Positions 21,901 to 35,225 of a stretch of 64,000 bases of DNA are shown here, piece by piece. Where the stretch lies: assembly GCA_028551475.1 (NCBI GenBank), contig CM052358.1:26376853-26440852 (forward strand), in the 5' to 3' direction. The position numbers and the translations under genes are program-made. The notes beneath the pieces are model-generated. The model was not told the DNA's origin. It saw only the letters and a list, made by a program, of their open reading frames with translations, and made no database searches. This DNA comes from Casuarina equisetifolia (lineage: Eukaryota > Streptophyta > Magnoliopsida > Fagales > Casuarinaceae). The number at the start of each line of letters is the position of its first letter. Within the stretch, counting starts at the first letter, position 1.

Positions 21901-24900
21901 ATTTTCTATAGGAAACGCTTATAACTACAGCTAAGAAATTTTTCTTGAAATAAGGACCCCAAGATGGTTGATGGAAAAGACTTCTTTCTTTAAACCCAGT
22001 AACTCGGAGGACTTAGGTTTCTTTTCGGCGCAATTTTGTCTGTAAAGAAGGTTCATATACTTATAAAGATGACAACTCGTTTAAGACATCCATGATAGTG
22101 GCGATGAGACCGTGTCAGGATCGGAAAAGGTCTTTAAAAGACATACGCAAGCTAAGACACATTAAAGGACAGACGCAACTGTGCAAGTGAAATCCTGTTG
22201 GATTGCTTGATTCATGAACTAGACCTCATTCCGATTGCAAGCCTTTGCTGAATATGGATTTAAAATTAAGCATGAGGACAAAGGACATTTTCATCTATTG
22301 GGGCAAATCGTTTTTCTGTTTGGTAATTAAGTTTTAAGGATCGTGCATAGATATGCGGTTTAAAAGATTTAGGTTATTGTTAAGAAAGAAAGTGATTTTG
22401 ATTACGAAAGAGAACTTAAGAGTGTAAGAATTTGAAAAGTAGAAGCTGTAAAAACCTAAGTTTTGAAAGTCAGTGACTTGCTATGCTTTGTACTTAGGAA
22501 TTGATCTTACTAAATCATATAAGTCTTTGATTTCTTTATAGTTAGGCTGTCTTGTTGTTGCTAGTGAGACTCTGAAAGCAAAACCGAAATCCCTAGCAAA
22601 AATCTCGGAAATATTCTCATCTAGAGCACTACAGCAAGAGATTGGCCTACTGTCTTCCCTAGAAAAAGAAAAGAGAAAGATTAGGAATCTTTGGAGGTGT
22701 GATGATGATAGTGGTATTAGCCTCCCCAATTTACTTTCCAGTCTGAAAGAAAAACATCACTTCTTCAGCCACTTCTTGCCCAACAAATTCCTAAGCTTTA
22801 GAATAAAAAAATAAACGGTGCATAGTCATCTGGTCCTGGATTTTGTAATCATGCTTGCCTTGTATTGTGTGATATAGTTCTTCTTCACTGACCCTCTGTC
22901 CCTATCATTCTTTTTCATCATATACAACTTGACTTTTCTAGGCAATGACGACCTAAGGGGACTACAACCTCTCCCCATGCACACAAACCACCTACCATTT
23001 AAAATTGGAAACTCTAAGCTTACTATTTACAGTTTCCCCAAAGGTTGCATACTCAATATAATCGCTAAATACTTTCCAGCTATTGCTTGACAAATCGGTG
23101 GGTACAAACTGGTTACAAACAAGTAATTTAAGATCTTATGGGTTCGATTCAAAAGATTATGTCAATATATCCCTGCAACTCAAGTGAAAGCACCACAAAG
23201 ACTTTTTTTGTTTATGATCAAAGGGATATTATACTTTAACTTAAGTTATGATATTATGTAAGAGCTTATAAGTTTGATTAACAAAGATTTTAGTCTTTTT
23301 TTTTTCTGTTAAAGTTGGTTGCAAGGAACACGGTCATTCTTTCATATTAAGAGAATACCATGACAAGACTTAAATATTGTGGACATACACCTTAAAATAA
23401 GGAAAGAGGAGTAATGAAACATTAAGTAGGTTTTCCATTTTGTCTTTTACTAAGTATCTAGATGTCTTGAACTATTTCCATCAATTTGTGATTAGTAATG
23501 GGCATTACGATCATGATTAGAGAGGAGTAAGGAGCTTAACCGAGATCAATGAAACCTCTTTATTTATATGTTTTTTTATTAGTGTAGGTACACTTGTAAA
23601 TGATGCTGCATCATCCATGATGCAATTATGATAGGCATGGCCTTGGCATAAAATGGGGTTTCAAGCGTGCGCCAAAAGTGATGATGATGTGGGAGCCACA
23701 TTGAGCCCACTGCTGGTTGATTCAAAGGACATAGTGCTTAATTGTTGCTTCACTAATCATGCCAATTGCTCTTGTTGATATCCACACTTCCAAGAAGGAA
23801 GCAGAAGACACTAAAACATATTCAGATTGATTCCTTTTGTATCGGTTTCTGCAAAGGGTGACCAATATGCTTTCCAAAGCCCCTTTCTTATGGAACTTGG
23901 AGAAACCATTAGTCAGAAAAGAATCTGACGACAGTAGAAACAAAAAGACTCTTACTTTTTTTTGGGGTCAGTTCATTGGTAGATTGGTCTATGATTTTGA
24001 TTGTGAAAGATACTATATTTGAAGATTCATCTAATCAAGTCAGTTTAAAGAAAAGTAACAAAATTCTTTCACTCAGTTTGTTCAAAACGTCCTTATAGAA
24101 TAAACCCTTTTTGCATCTCTCCAAAAAGTCGGCCATGCATGACAACACAAATTCAATCTCTACCCACCTTGAAAGTTACATTCAAAGAAAGGAGAGCTGA
24201 ACCTAAGCATATTTAGTACTAAAAAAGCACCGCAAGCTTCTAGCTTGTTCCACTTTTTTGCAGTTCCTGGTCACACATTCGAGTCCTTAAGCATAAACTT
24301 TACGTGCTTTTGTTAATGTAGACACCAAAATTCTTAATCCTATCCTCCAGATAAGTAAGTAGAGTTGGGTTTTAATCAATTAATTATAGAAATGATTCAC
24401 GTGAAATTGACCAAGTTCTATGTGCATCACTTAGCTATATTTGACATGACTTCAATAATCTGAAGGGTCCCTCCACCATAACATTCTTTTAGTCAAAAGA
24501 GGCTGCACTAACAACACTTTCTTTTATCCTTCCGTACAAGAATGACAGTAAACTACCAAACTTTGTTTGTTGTGCTAATAGTGGAATCAAAATTAGAAAC
24601 AATGACAAAATGATAACTTTTGCTTATTGATGGAAAATCATCTTTTGTCAATCAATTTTTAGATTGGCCCATATATGAAGCTTAGAAAAGCCAGGGGATT
24701 AAAAAATAAAAGCCAAAAAAAATAAAAGAGAATGATTTTCAAAAATCCTAAAAGTGAAAGAGTATTAATTACTACTCCATAGCCAAAGGGATTGTTATTT
24801 TTAAATTACGTGAATTTCTATGTTATTTGTACTTGTTTATAGTATGATTGCAAATAAGTTAACAAGCCCATAGCCGATCAATTGGCTACTGGTGGCTTAG

Positions 24901-25318
24901 AACTTTGGTCCTAAATTCTCACCACAAATCTTTAAACTTCATTTCCTTAACAAGGAAAAAAAATTGTTATTGTACAAATGCAACTGTCTGTTACAAAAAT
25001 TGCTTTGGTAACGTTTCAAATATTGTTTACAAAAAATATTCTTACAAAATGTTGTTACAGAGAGTAGAACCAGTTTAAAAATTTGAAGACAAAGTAAATT
25101 GGGTACATAATGATTCCAAGGAGTGGGGAGTCAGGTTGGAGAAAATGCCCAACTTTCATCCACCCAAACCAAAAAAGAAGATGCTGTAACCCACTCTTGG
25201 AAATATATTCTTCGACAGGGAATGTGGAGTTCCATTTGTAGTACCTTGAGAAAAAGTATATGCAACGAAACATCTTTTAACGCACTAAGAAGCATCGAGA
25301 AACTGAGAGCCCACAGGA
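18981..25318. other. 6.3 kb gene-poor interval
   Basis: No protein gene is recognisable on either strand apart from a probable LINE relic near 21150. Open frames at 19079-19363 (plus), 22481-22729 (minus) and 23722-24022 (both strands) have no family motif and no supporting splice pattern. The interval separates the divergent LOG 5' end from the 3' end of the alpha/beta hydrolase. Confidence 0.5.
21149..21294 (+). mobile_element. Possible LINE reverse-transcriptase relic
   Basis: In one plus frame the translation includes AGLFWKGDGRKGEYHLIWW, then, after stops, KRGFGV. This resembles the FLW-G-G...K.HLV.W....K..GGLGIR block found C-terminal to the reverse transcriptase of plant non-LTR elements. 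Stops interrupt it at least three times and no other domain was found, so it is at most a short dead fragment. Confidence 0.35.
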
Positions 25319-28300
25319 TCATATGGTCGTGGAGACACTTGGAGATGGTGCAGCGTGGCGTGCAACAAATGACTCCACAAGTGGATTCACAAGATGAGGT
25401 GCTTCGTCCTTCGTTTCAATCAACAAATTATTAGACTAAAAAGTTAGAATCAACAGAAACATTGTAAGGTTGGAAACAATCTGAATCATGGGAGACTAAA
25501 ATTTAAGTGTAAGAATAGAAAAGGACATGTTAAGTATGGTAGAATATTAGTGCCAAAAGTAATAATTTTAGCAATTAAAGTTTTTTTTCTGTTATGTTTT
25601 GTGTTATTTAGTAAGAATTGCCAGGGCAATTAAAGAGAGAAAGTCACAAGAGATAATTAATATATATAAACACACACACACAAGTGTCAAACATAAGATC
25701 TCTTGATCCTAGATAGTATTTGCTCCTAATTGAATCAGGTACTTGTGACTATTAGAGATAATTCCCTAACGGCTTCTAGGTGTATGAAATTCTTCAAACA
25801 ATGAGAAAATTGCTTCTTCATAAACACAGGAATTGCTTAAATTCCTAGTGTTACTTTTGCATTTGGTGTGTGTGTATTTGTTGCTTGATCTACATATATT
25901 ATCAACATGCAACTTGTTTCATGATTCGTTAACACATGATTTTACATTGATGTAACATCAGAAAGCAGTGAAGTAACTAGACTCAAAGCTTCCAAAAAGG
26001 GTTCTCTTGTTCATAAGATAAATGTAATCCTTACTGGCAGCAGAAGTTCTGCAGGAGCAAACGTCTTAAAGCAAATATCATAAATAAACGTACATAAATA
26101 GGTACAAACGCAAGTGAATGAGTGAGAGAGAGAAAGAGAGTGAGGGAGGGAAGGAAGAACCTGGGGGCAGTGCCCAACATTGGGAAGGACAACGAAGTCC
26201 TCTACAGAATCAAAATTTCCATAGTTTCTTCCGAGCTCAATCGGTTCCCATGGATCCTTGTCACCCCATGCTATCAAAACAGGACACTGAAAGTGAAGGA
26301 AAAAAAATGAAAATCAGATTAAAGTTTCTAAAAGAGGACTGGTACCCAATGCTAATCCTATTCTCGTAGGTCGTGGGAAGATGGCTTGGATTTCAGATAT
26401 TAGAATTTTCAAAAATTAAGAGAAATGTTTTTCACATTTAAACACTATTCAAAGATTGTATATTTTTAATGTAAAACTTTCATCTCCAATATCCATTTTT
26501 ACCAATAAACATACATCTTCAAAGAGCGATCAATTCAACAAACTAACCTTTACTTGAGGTAGAAGTTCCTCTGGAAGAGGGCCCTCCGAGTAGCAAATAA
26601 ACTCCAGAAACACTTCTGCGGCACCAGGTTCCAGTCCTGGATTAAGGATCTTCTGAACTAGTTCCTCTGTGACTCGGGAGGTATCATGGTAACACTGAAG
26701 TGCAATACATCAGAACAGTCATCACCAACAACGGCAGGGCTTGATTCATGCTTTTCTTTTAAACATTACTTGTAAATCTTTTCTATGTCTAGAATATCAC
26801 TGTAAACTTGAAATACCACAGAATCTTTGGATTCTTTAACTCTAAAAGTCAAAATGTTTTATTATTCACAAAATTAGAAGTCCAGTTTTTAAATGCGAAC
26901 GTTTTGTTAAATAAAACAATAAAAGCACCATTACTCAAAGACATCAGTCAAGCATGTCCTATGAAAGTTCTAGGTCCAACTCTCCTTGAAAAACTCATTA
27001 AGAAAAGGGGTTATCTAAGCCAATAAAGCATATTACAAGTGCTCTCCTCTCTAATATGGAACTCTAGTGTCTAACATTTCCTCACAGAAAAATTAGCTCA
27101 AATATCATCTATAAGCCCCAAGTTCACCTCTCCTCAAAAGACTTTATTGAAGATAAGGGTTATCTAAACTTGTAAAAGACATTACAAGTGTTCTCCTTTC
27201 TAATATGGAATTCTATTGTCCCATATGTACCACTTAAAGTATCTGTTGTCTTTTCCCATACTTACACTTGTCACTTCCATTTATATGCATAGACAAGATT
27301 GCCCAACTTGTCAAATACTCGCTTCTGTCCGAGAAGTCAAGAGCTGCGAACTTCCAACTTTTCAGGAAGGAATCAAGTGAAGTCAGCATGTGCGTCAATC
27401 GGATGACAGCCGATCGAGAAATAAAACATTGACAGGTTATCAGATTAAATCTTCGCCTAAATGGAGAGATATGACGCTTACGAGACTAGCTTCAAAGTCA
27501 GCAATGTTTCAAAGATTAAGCTCACATCAATCTATAACCTAAAAAGCCTGATCAATACAGGTTTAAGGTTCCAACCAACTACATCTCGAACTCAAATTCC
27601 CCCAATGGTTGTCGATTATGCTCCCAGTTTCGAATTTCTAACCTCCCACTCCATTTCAAAACGTGTTTATGGATAACTACAGATGACATATTACTGCAGG
27701 AGACAAAAACCAGAGGTGAAGGAAAAGGGGAAGGAAAGTGAATATTAGTTAGAAGTACCACCAAATGATACCTATCAATGTTGATGACTAAGAAAACTTC
27801 CAGCTTTTGACTCAGAAACTTAATCCCTCTAGAGCCTATTTTTCGGATGAACCACCCGGAGGAGAACAAACCAGAGAAAGGAGAAGAATATTCTGTTCTT
27901 CTGGATGATATGGAAGATTTGCCAAATCAGGAAGCCACTCACAGTAGTTTAAAACATTGCATAATCAGTGAAATCTTGGAGAATGCAAAGAAAATTTCGA
28001 GACTCACAATCTTATGAAATTTTGGTAAACCTTGGTGCGTTGAATTACCATAAATTGCTTCTAGATATTGTTGATTTCATTGATTGATATCCTTGGCACA
28101 AATTCCTATAGTTAAAGATAGCAACTTTGATAGATAAGTACCTGGCAAAGAATACCCCTCACAGACTCTGGTGTGGCAACAGTTTTGTAGAAAAATTTGC
28201 CCAAAGCAGTATTCCTAACACAATACACGACTAGGATGAAGTCTATAAATTCAACATTAGAACTCTAATGATCAATACAAAGAAGATATTGGGCAAATTT

Positions 28301-31300
28301 CTACCTCAACAAACTCTGGAATGATCTGATTAAAGGTTTTCCAAACCAAGGCTGCTTCTTGATATGCAGCATACGAAGAGAGATATTCAGAAGAATAATT
28401 CCTTTGCATATCTGTGGTGCCATAACTGCTGCCTGAAGACCAACAAGTCCTACAAAACACCAGAAGGAAAATTATTTCACGTTGTCATATGATCAACCTT
28501 CAAATCTGAAATTTAGAATGTATGAACTCCAAGGCTTCATTGGTTTCTGTAGAAAAGGCTTGAAAGAGGTGACCAATACTGTGATGGGGATATTCGTGTC
28601 TATTATTACTGAAAACAAGCGTGACGCCAAATGGTGCAGGGATACAGAGATAATTTTGCAGCAGTATCTTGCACACCAAGAATTATAAGCAGATAACAAA
28701 ACTCAAAAAGCCCCAAACCAACATCCTCCACAAGCCAAGGCAATCCTCTTCCTGGTTGCCTGGTATATATAATATGCATAGAAACACAACTCCAAGCAAC
28801 AAGTATGAATAAGATGAAAGCACAATAAATAACCATGCCTAGACTTTATGGTTTAAACGGTCTATCATCAATTTAAGAATGCAAAGCTTACAAATATGAC
28901 AGGAAAGGAAAATAAGATGTGCTAATGAAATGCCACAACAGACGAAACCCTCAGTAGTTTATTACCGAAGTCTAGACAAGACATAGCATTCATGTTATGG
29001 TACAATCAATTCCCAATGGCGTCAAAGGCATAGCCTGCCCCCATTTTTTCAAAATTAGCAATCCCAAGAAGGACAGCAAGTCCCTTGTTTGACACTTTTC
29101 AAGCCCCTTTGATCCCAAGTTTGTACACGTTTGTCAGAAAGCCAGAGATGATCTAGATATTTAAAGGACATATGTGACAATGCTATACATAATAGTGCTC
29201 CTTTCACATAAAAGTAACTATTCAACTTCAGATGGTGAACTCTGAGTTAATCCTGTTATTCAATTGAGGTACACAATTTACTCATCAAAGTAAAGAGGAA
29301 ACAGCTCGTTGTGGAGGGTGCATTACATTACTTAAAACCAAGCAGAAGCACTACGATGGACTAAAGCCAGCCACCCATATCACACTAAACTGAAACATGA
29401 TTCTAGCTGAATAATCAGCACTAATAAAATAGAAGCAGTTTTGTGCTCTCATATTTGAAGAAAACTCTGTGGAAGTTAAATTTAGTTCTACAGTTGCATA
29501 TTGCACAAAAAATTTTTGTAGAGCTCCTAAAAAATATAGAGAAAAAGAAGATGCACAAACTGGTTAAGCTCAGGGCTCATAACCACAGTTAAACTCATAA
29601 CCCAAAACTTCAAAAAGGTGGTCACCTCCAATGGAATTGCATATAAAGAACGCTTCATCCTTAACCACATCAGTACAAAAGTCATTTAGTTGGTTAGCCC
29701 ATGTTTCAAATGTATAATAGTTGCCTCCAACTTCACGAGGATTTGGTTTATCTGAGTATCCATAACCAATAAGATCAATCGAGTATACCCTGTGTGATTT
29801 TGCCAGAACTGGAACATTTTTCCTCCAATGGTCACTGCAACCAGGCAGAATTGAGTCACAAATACAAACAGGCACATTAAGCATAGACCGAAAATGATCA
29901 GATAACAAAAACTTTGAATAATCAACATTAAATACATCGAAATACCATAAACCTTGAGAAGCAAAAGATAAAGATACTTGAAAATAAACATTATAAACAT
30001 TATAAACATTATGGTGATTGAAACCTTAGGAATCTTTCACGAGGATTGTGCCTGCTCACAGTTCCTTGGACATGTAAATCAATTACAGCAACTAGATGTC
30101 TACTCATCCATTCTAAGATATAATGATGATCAGTTGATTCCTCACCATTTATTTGTGATTCTCCCGTTGATTTGGGCCATTTTGCAAAGTTTTCTTGTAA
30201 AGCACATGCAGAATTTTGTGCCTGGGCAATAGTTTCATGAATCCAACTTGACTTGGTATTGTAAATCAACCAACTTTTTATTATCTCCACACCTTTCTGA
30301 TCTTGTTTATACTCTTCTATTTTACCCTGATTCATCTTTTAACCTAATTTACCAGAAGCACAGACTGATTCAATATTACTATAAATAGAAGGCATTGTCT
30401 TTAATAAGTAACGTATAGCCGCAACTACCACTGACATAAGATGTCGTCTCTAACGAAAACGGGGAGACATGTTGTGCACACATGCAGAGAATGTACAACT
30501 ATGCACTCTCTTACATGTATTCAGTGAATAGTGAGTTCTATTATCTTCAATTGGCCTTTGGCCCAATGGCAGTAGCCCTTCTGTGGGTGGAGGGACCAGT
30601 CTCAAATTCTGGCAATTACATGGAAAGGGAGTGTATCCAAGGGAAGGAACTGAAGAAAGAGGTGGAAAAAAAAAAAACTCAATTTCCTCTAAACATTCCA
30701 TTCATAAAACTGAATTTCTTTTGAATAATGAATATTAACCTGTTGTAATTAATATTTAGGTAACAAAAAGAAATTCTGAGGGAGAAGAATTATGACAGAC
30801 CAACGCTTTGCGTCAATTATGATTCCTTGTCATTTTAGCTGCAGCATGTTGTACATTTTATCCATTTTGATGCTCTATCTCAGAGATGCTTTAGAAACTC
30901 TAGTTTGCAGCAATTTGATTTTATCTTTCAACTAGTTTGAACATTTTTATTATTGCATAGCTTAGCTTGACACCTAATACTAAGTTGGACCAATATGGAT
31001 GATTTCACTGTGATTTTAGAACTCCTATGGTTTTATGTTTTTCTTTGCTAGCAATTCAATGATTGAACTTTCTTCTATGTGAAAATAAGGCAAGATTATG
31101 GAACACTTATCTGCAATTCATTCCGGGTAATTTTTACACAAAAATCCCCCGGCATGCTTAATTGAAAGAAACAAGAGTAGACCCAGAGTTTTTCATTAAG
31201 GATGGACGAATCATCCATTGTTCAAACTTTCAGAAACTTGAACAAGCTCTACAATACAGTCCACTAGCAGAGTATTCAACGCCAAAGATGAAACATAAAA

Positions 31301-33176
31301 GCATATACCAAAGCTATCTCATCTTCAACTTGGCGTGCTTGCATAAAAAAATCAGCAATTAGTATGACAGGGAGCATTCATGTAATTAGGATATGACTTT
31401 ACAATAAAGCCAAATGTATTTAGTAATTTCTGCATTGATACCTATAGCAATTAGGTGTCTGGTAATGAGAAGCAAAATATGATCGATGTAGACCTGTTTG
31501 CTCCAAAACCATGAACTAAAACTAACGCAGGGCCACTGTTCCCAGAATATTGGTAGCGAATTGAGTAACCCCTCCAGTTCCACATACTACAAGACAAAAA
31601 GATATTGTATGACAAATTAAGATAAGCATAATAATGTACTCATCCATTGAAAAGCAAAAATAGCACAAAAAGGACAAAGTATAAAAAACCCCATACGGTG
31701 GACAAAAAGTAATCATAAAAGAGTTCATAAAACTTGAATTGCTGTGAGTTATCATCCTCTTCCACATTTATAGTCTATGCTCCACTCGGAGCAGATATTA
31801 TCCATGGTTTTAATTTGAATGTCCTCGGTAAATGCGTCGGTACCACATCTTTTTAATATGGCTTTCTTAAAATACTTTTAAATCATGAAGATAATTTTGT
31901 TCTCGGTGTGCGACACCTTCTGTGCCAGGGCACAAAGTAAAACAAAAGAATTGAAAAATGAGAAATTTGAAATGGACAACATCAATTTCTATGGAATCTA
32001 ATATTGCAGCGGGAAGGGCAAACACAAGCGTGGCCTCACTACGCATTCAATATGTGTACAAAATGAGAATCCTATACTAGAAGATAAGATCCTAAGGAGA
32101 AGTTTAAATGAAAGAGAATCCTCCAACCTCTAAACCAGCTTTTAGGTTGGGCCATTAAACCATCCGACACTGTATCTCCACGTTATTTAGCCGTAGCAGT
32201 CAGTATGTGAAGTCGACCAAACACAGAAAATATTTGAGAGAGTAGAAAAAAGTTTGAAACCATTTTCACTGCTAGAAACACCTAAGTTCTGAACATATAC
32301 TCATTTCCAGCCCCAAGATTATCACCCTTTTGCAAAGAGAAATCTTCCACCTACTAGAATGGACAGCAATAATTGTTTTGAAAAGCATAGGATGCCAAAA
32401 ACCATGTAGTTGTTCAACACCATCTGGTTCTTTAAGTGCCTAATTGATACAGAGTTTTCATTTCAAGAAAAATAAATTTTATAGTCTAAGACTCACTCAC
32501 AAGAAAGAGACCAAATATACAAAGGGAACAAAACCATAACAAGAAGAGAGAGTCATCAGCCTGTGATGATTTGTTAAAAAGAATGAACTCTAAAATGAGC
32601 CTAACTTCTGAGGCCAATTTCCATCAACGGAATGAGGGAGAGAGGAAGCAAAATTTGATAGCAAACAGTGGTTTTTATTCATAATTACTGATTCCATAAA
32701 CATACGAAAAGAAAGGGACTGATTTTTTTCATAGAAACAACACAAACACATAAGCATATATATCTAATTCATAGAAACAAGTTGATTGAGTGAATTAATT
32801 CAAACCCAAGAAAAAGAACAATCCCATAACTTCTTCCCACTAGTTTCCTAGAAACCAAACAGAATCCAATTATCCAAGCTAATATCAGAAGAACAAAGAT
32901 TAAAACCCAGTACCTGCTTTGAACTTCAACCTGGGCTTCCGTTTCCTGACTAGAAAGTCCAACATCTTCAACGTGGTCGCTCGAACGAGAAAGCACAGCA
33001 AACCCATTTGCTCTAGTCCGATGAAACTTCGAAAATCCGCGAAGAACTGGAAATTCTTGAAGATGGGTTCTGCATAAAATGCTTGGAGACGCAATATTCT
33101 TCTTGTTTCTCTGAGAAAAGAGAACTGGACAATCTAGTTTTGAATGGGGCAGTATAGAAGAAATACTGCTCGCCAT
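25319..33176 (-). CDS. Plastid-type alpha/beta hydrolase, 8 exons
   Basis: Alpha/beta-fold hydrolase resembling Arabidopsis At5g19850 as recalled. Exons on the minus strand: 33176-32914, 31586-31494, 29834-29626, 28449-28305, 28214-28142, 26694-26548, 26286-26161 and 25408-25319. All splice sites are GT-AG and all phases fit, giving 1146 nt and 381 residues. The first ~85 residues are Ser/Arg-rich and acid-poor at the start, consistent with a chloroplast transit peptide. Motifs are the oxyanion HGFG (113-116), DHWRKN, IDLIGYGYSDKP, the nucleophile elbow CNSIGG (Ser186), WGDKDPWEP (acid Asp321) and NVGHCPQ (His349), so the catalytic triad is complete. The substrate is not known to me; relatives of this fold act on chlorophyll derivatives or lipids. 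A copia element sits about 0.5 kb upstream of the start codon. Confidence 0.92.
26967..27235 (+). repeat. ~147 bp tandem duplication in hydrolase intron 5
   Basis: Two adjacent units share CCAAGTTCACCTCTCCT-like starts, GGGTTATCTAA, ATTACAAGTG and CTCTAATATGGAA. The units begin near 26967 and 27114, within the intron between hydrolase exons 5 and 6. No splice signal of the gene is affected. Confidence 0.65.
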
Positions 33177-33673
33177 GGCCTTGACGAGAGAAACAGAGAT
33201 TCCCCGGAATGACTATTCAATCTGAAGCTGAAGGTAGGGACGCCGGACAGACTGGTCTCATGTTCGACATTGGTCCACGCAGTCGACATGAAGTTGTCTT
33301 CTGAGGCAGGGTCCCACTCTTGTCCACATTTGTTGAGTTTTGGTCCTGGTTCCTGAAGTTGTTCCCGTCTGGCATCGGTCCACGTAGCCAACATACCTGC
33401 CTCTTGCGAGCAATGGTCGAGGTTTACTTCAGTGTGCGGTCCAAAAATTGTTCTTTGCCTTAATTAATTGTTTTAAAAAGTTCAAATGTAACAACTTAGG
33501 AGTAAATTGCTCCAACCCCAGACCTGATGGGGTAATCATAAAACTGGACGACCCACTGCATTTGGCTTCAAATGAAGTTACCGAAGTCCTCATGGTCCTA
33601 AAAGAACATACTGGAGCCATGATATGGTGATAACTTTTTTTGAAAGTAAGTTTCAAATTGTGGATGTTAGCAT
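33177..33673 (-). promoter_or_regulatory. Proximal upstream region of the alpha/beta hydrolase
   Basis: The 497 bp between the hydrolase start codon and the copia LTR. Positions 33177-33440 are repeated, diverged, at about 43219-43487, which shows that the promoter-proximal DNA was duplicated together with exon 1. No clear TATA box was found. Whatever more distal control DNA exists is now separated from the gene by the 7.8 kb element. Confidence 0.5.
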
Positions 33674-34413
33674 TGTTAGAAAATTTTGCCTTAAATGAGA
33701 CTCTTTTACAGGATCTAAGCATTGATCATGGAGAAATAATGAGTTTAATATGCATAACATAAATAGATAAGAAGACATACCACATTTTTCCATTTGCGCC
33801 GCCATTTTAGACTAAGTCTTCCACTCTATTTACTCAAAATACTAACTCGATGAGATAGCCAAAAGTTGCTGTGTGAAAAGGTTAGGGAGAAGGCGATAAC
33901 AATGATTGCGTAAAAGCCCCTTTTATTTACCCGTGTGAATAAGCAGTTATTTTGGTGTGTGTGAGTTGTGGGTTATTAGTGAGTTGTGGGTTATTAGTGA
34001 GTTGTGTGCTTAATGTTTTACAGGAAAGAGGGGCATGATGGATGAGGTGGCGAAACTGCCCTGAGGGGTAGTTTCCCACGACTAAACGCAATAAACAAAT
34101 TTCATTGTTATCTCCAAAATTCTCCCTTTAGCAACATTAAATATATATTAAATATATATATAAACGGAGAGCTAGAGGGGAGACTTAGCCAATTAATAAA
34201 ATGTCCATACAAATAGTCTTACTCATCAAAGTCTATAAGATGGACAACGGCCCACACCAGCAAGTACCATATATGCAAAAGGGGAATATATGTACAATGT
34301 GTGTACAATTAAATGGACCAATAAAATCATATTGCATCGCCACAGTAGGAAATGATTATTTATGCATCATTGATATAAGCCCACATTACATGGACTCATA
34401 CAATGAGCCAACA
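33674..34413 (-). repeat. 3' LTR of the copia element (740 bp)
   Basis: On the minus strand it begins TGTTGGCTCATTG and ends CAAAATTTTCTAACA. It is 18 bp longer than the other LTR because GGGTTATTAGTGAGTTGT is duplicated near 33970-34010. Confidence 0.95.
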
Positions 34414-34424
34414 ATCTCCCACTT
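34414..34424 (-). promoter_or_regulatory. Polypurine tract of the copia element
   Basis: On the minus strand AAGTGGGAGA lies directly before the 3' LTR start (AAGTGGGAGA-T-TGTTGG), the position expected for the plus-strand primer. Confidence 0.85.
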
Positions 34425-34728
34425 GGGCTATAGCAATGATCATAAAAACAAATAATACTACTAGTAGATTTTATATATATGAAAATAATTTTAAAAACAT
34501 TTTATGATGGTCCAAAAAAATCCAGAAACATCCCTTATTGTTGATCTTGTCACATAAAGTTTCAAACTCAAAGATAATAGTGGTTATTATGCCATTTAGA
34601 GACACAACTCCCAAGATAGTCACAAGAGTCCTCCACTTTACGAACATAGATCTTATATGGTAGTGTGGTGGACAAGTAACACCATAAAAGAAATGTAGTG
34701 TTATCCTCCTATCAGTCTCATTCTCCTA

Positions 34729-34858
34729 ATGACCAGCGTCACCGACAAAACCGTCATAGGGGAATATCACTTCAAATGACAAACGTCATCGACAAACCGT
34801 CCTAGAAGGACATCCCCAAGGTGACAAGACGTCATTGACAGACCGTCCCAGGAGAATA
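34729..34858 (+). repeat. Three ~45 bp direct repeats in copia 3' untranslated region
   Basis: Three successive imperfect units of the form TGACnA-CGTCAnnGACAnACCGTCnnAGGnGA, starting near 34731, 34777 and 34821. They lie between the RNase H end and the PPT. Confidence 0.75.
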
Positions 34859-35124
34859 TAAAATGTCTTGTGTAGGATACTCGAGTACATAAATATTTGT
34901 GTGCTATAAGACATTATAATGTGGCTAACAATAATGTGCCCTGGTCAAATGCTTAAGGTTGCACCTCCCTTAAGACTTTATAACCTGTCTTAAACAAGCA
35001 CATATGTGTCTCACAAGTTTATGAAAATTAAACAATAGACAGGTATCAAAGATGTATATGCATCAATCAAAGCTTTCATAACAATAAACAAACAAATGCT
35101 GCAATGATACATAACAATGAAGTG

Positions 35125-35225
35125 GGCATCAGCTCCCACTGAACAAAATGTTCAACAAACATCAACAGCTCCCACTAAGCAAAAGCATTAAAATAGAGAG
35201 CATAAGCTCCCACTAAACAAAGGCA
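35125..35225 (-). repeat. Three PPT-like motifs spaced ~35-45 bp
   Basis: On the plus strand AGCTCCCACT(G/A)A(A/G)CAAA occurs near 35131, 35166 and 35208. On the element's coding strand these read TTAGTGGGAGCT, nearly the same as the real PPT at 34414-34424. They sit just after the RNase H stop. Confidence 0.75.

Noticed and set aside
22481..22729. 82-residue minus-strand frame ending in YDLVRSIPKYKA
   Set aside because: Not recognised as any family and lacks splice or promoter context.
23141..23152. GGTTCGATTCA, resembling a tRNA B box
   Set aside because: No matching A box, acceptor stem or cloverleaf could be drawn around it.
28482..28836. Open frames on both strands within the hydrolase gene (intron 3)
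   Set aside because: The region is intronic in a model where all eight exons join in phase; the frames show no similarity to the hydrolase or another family.
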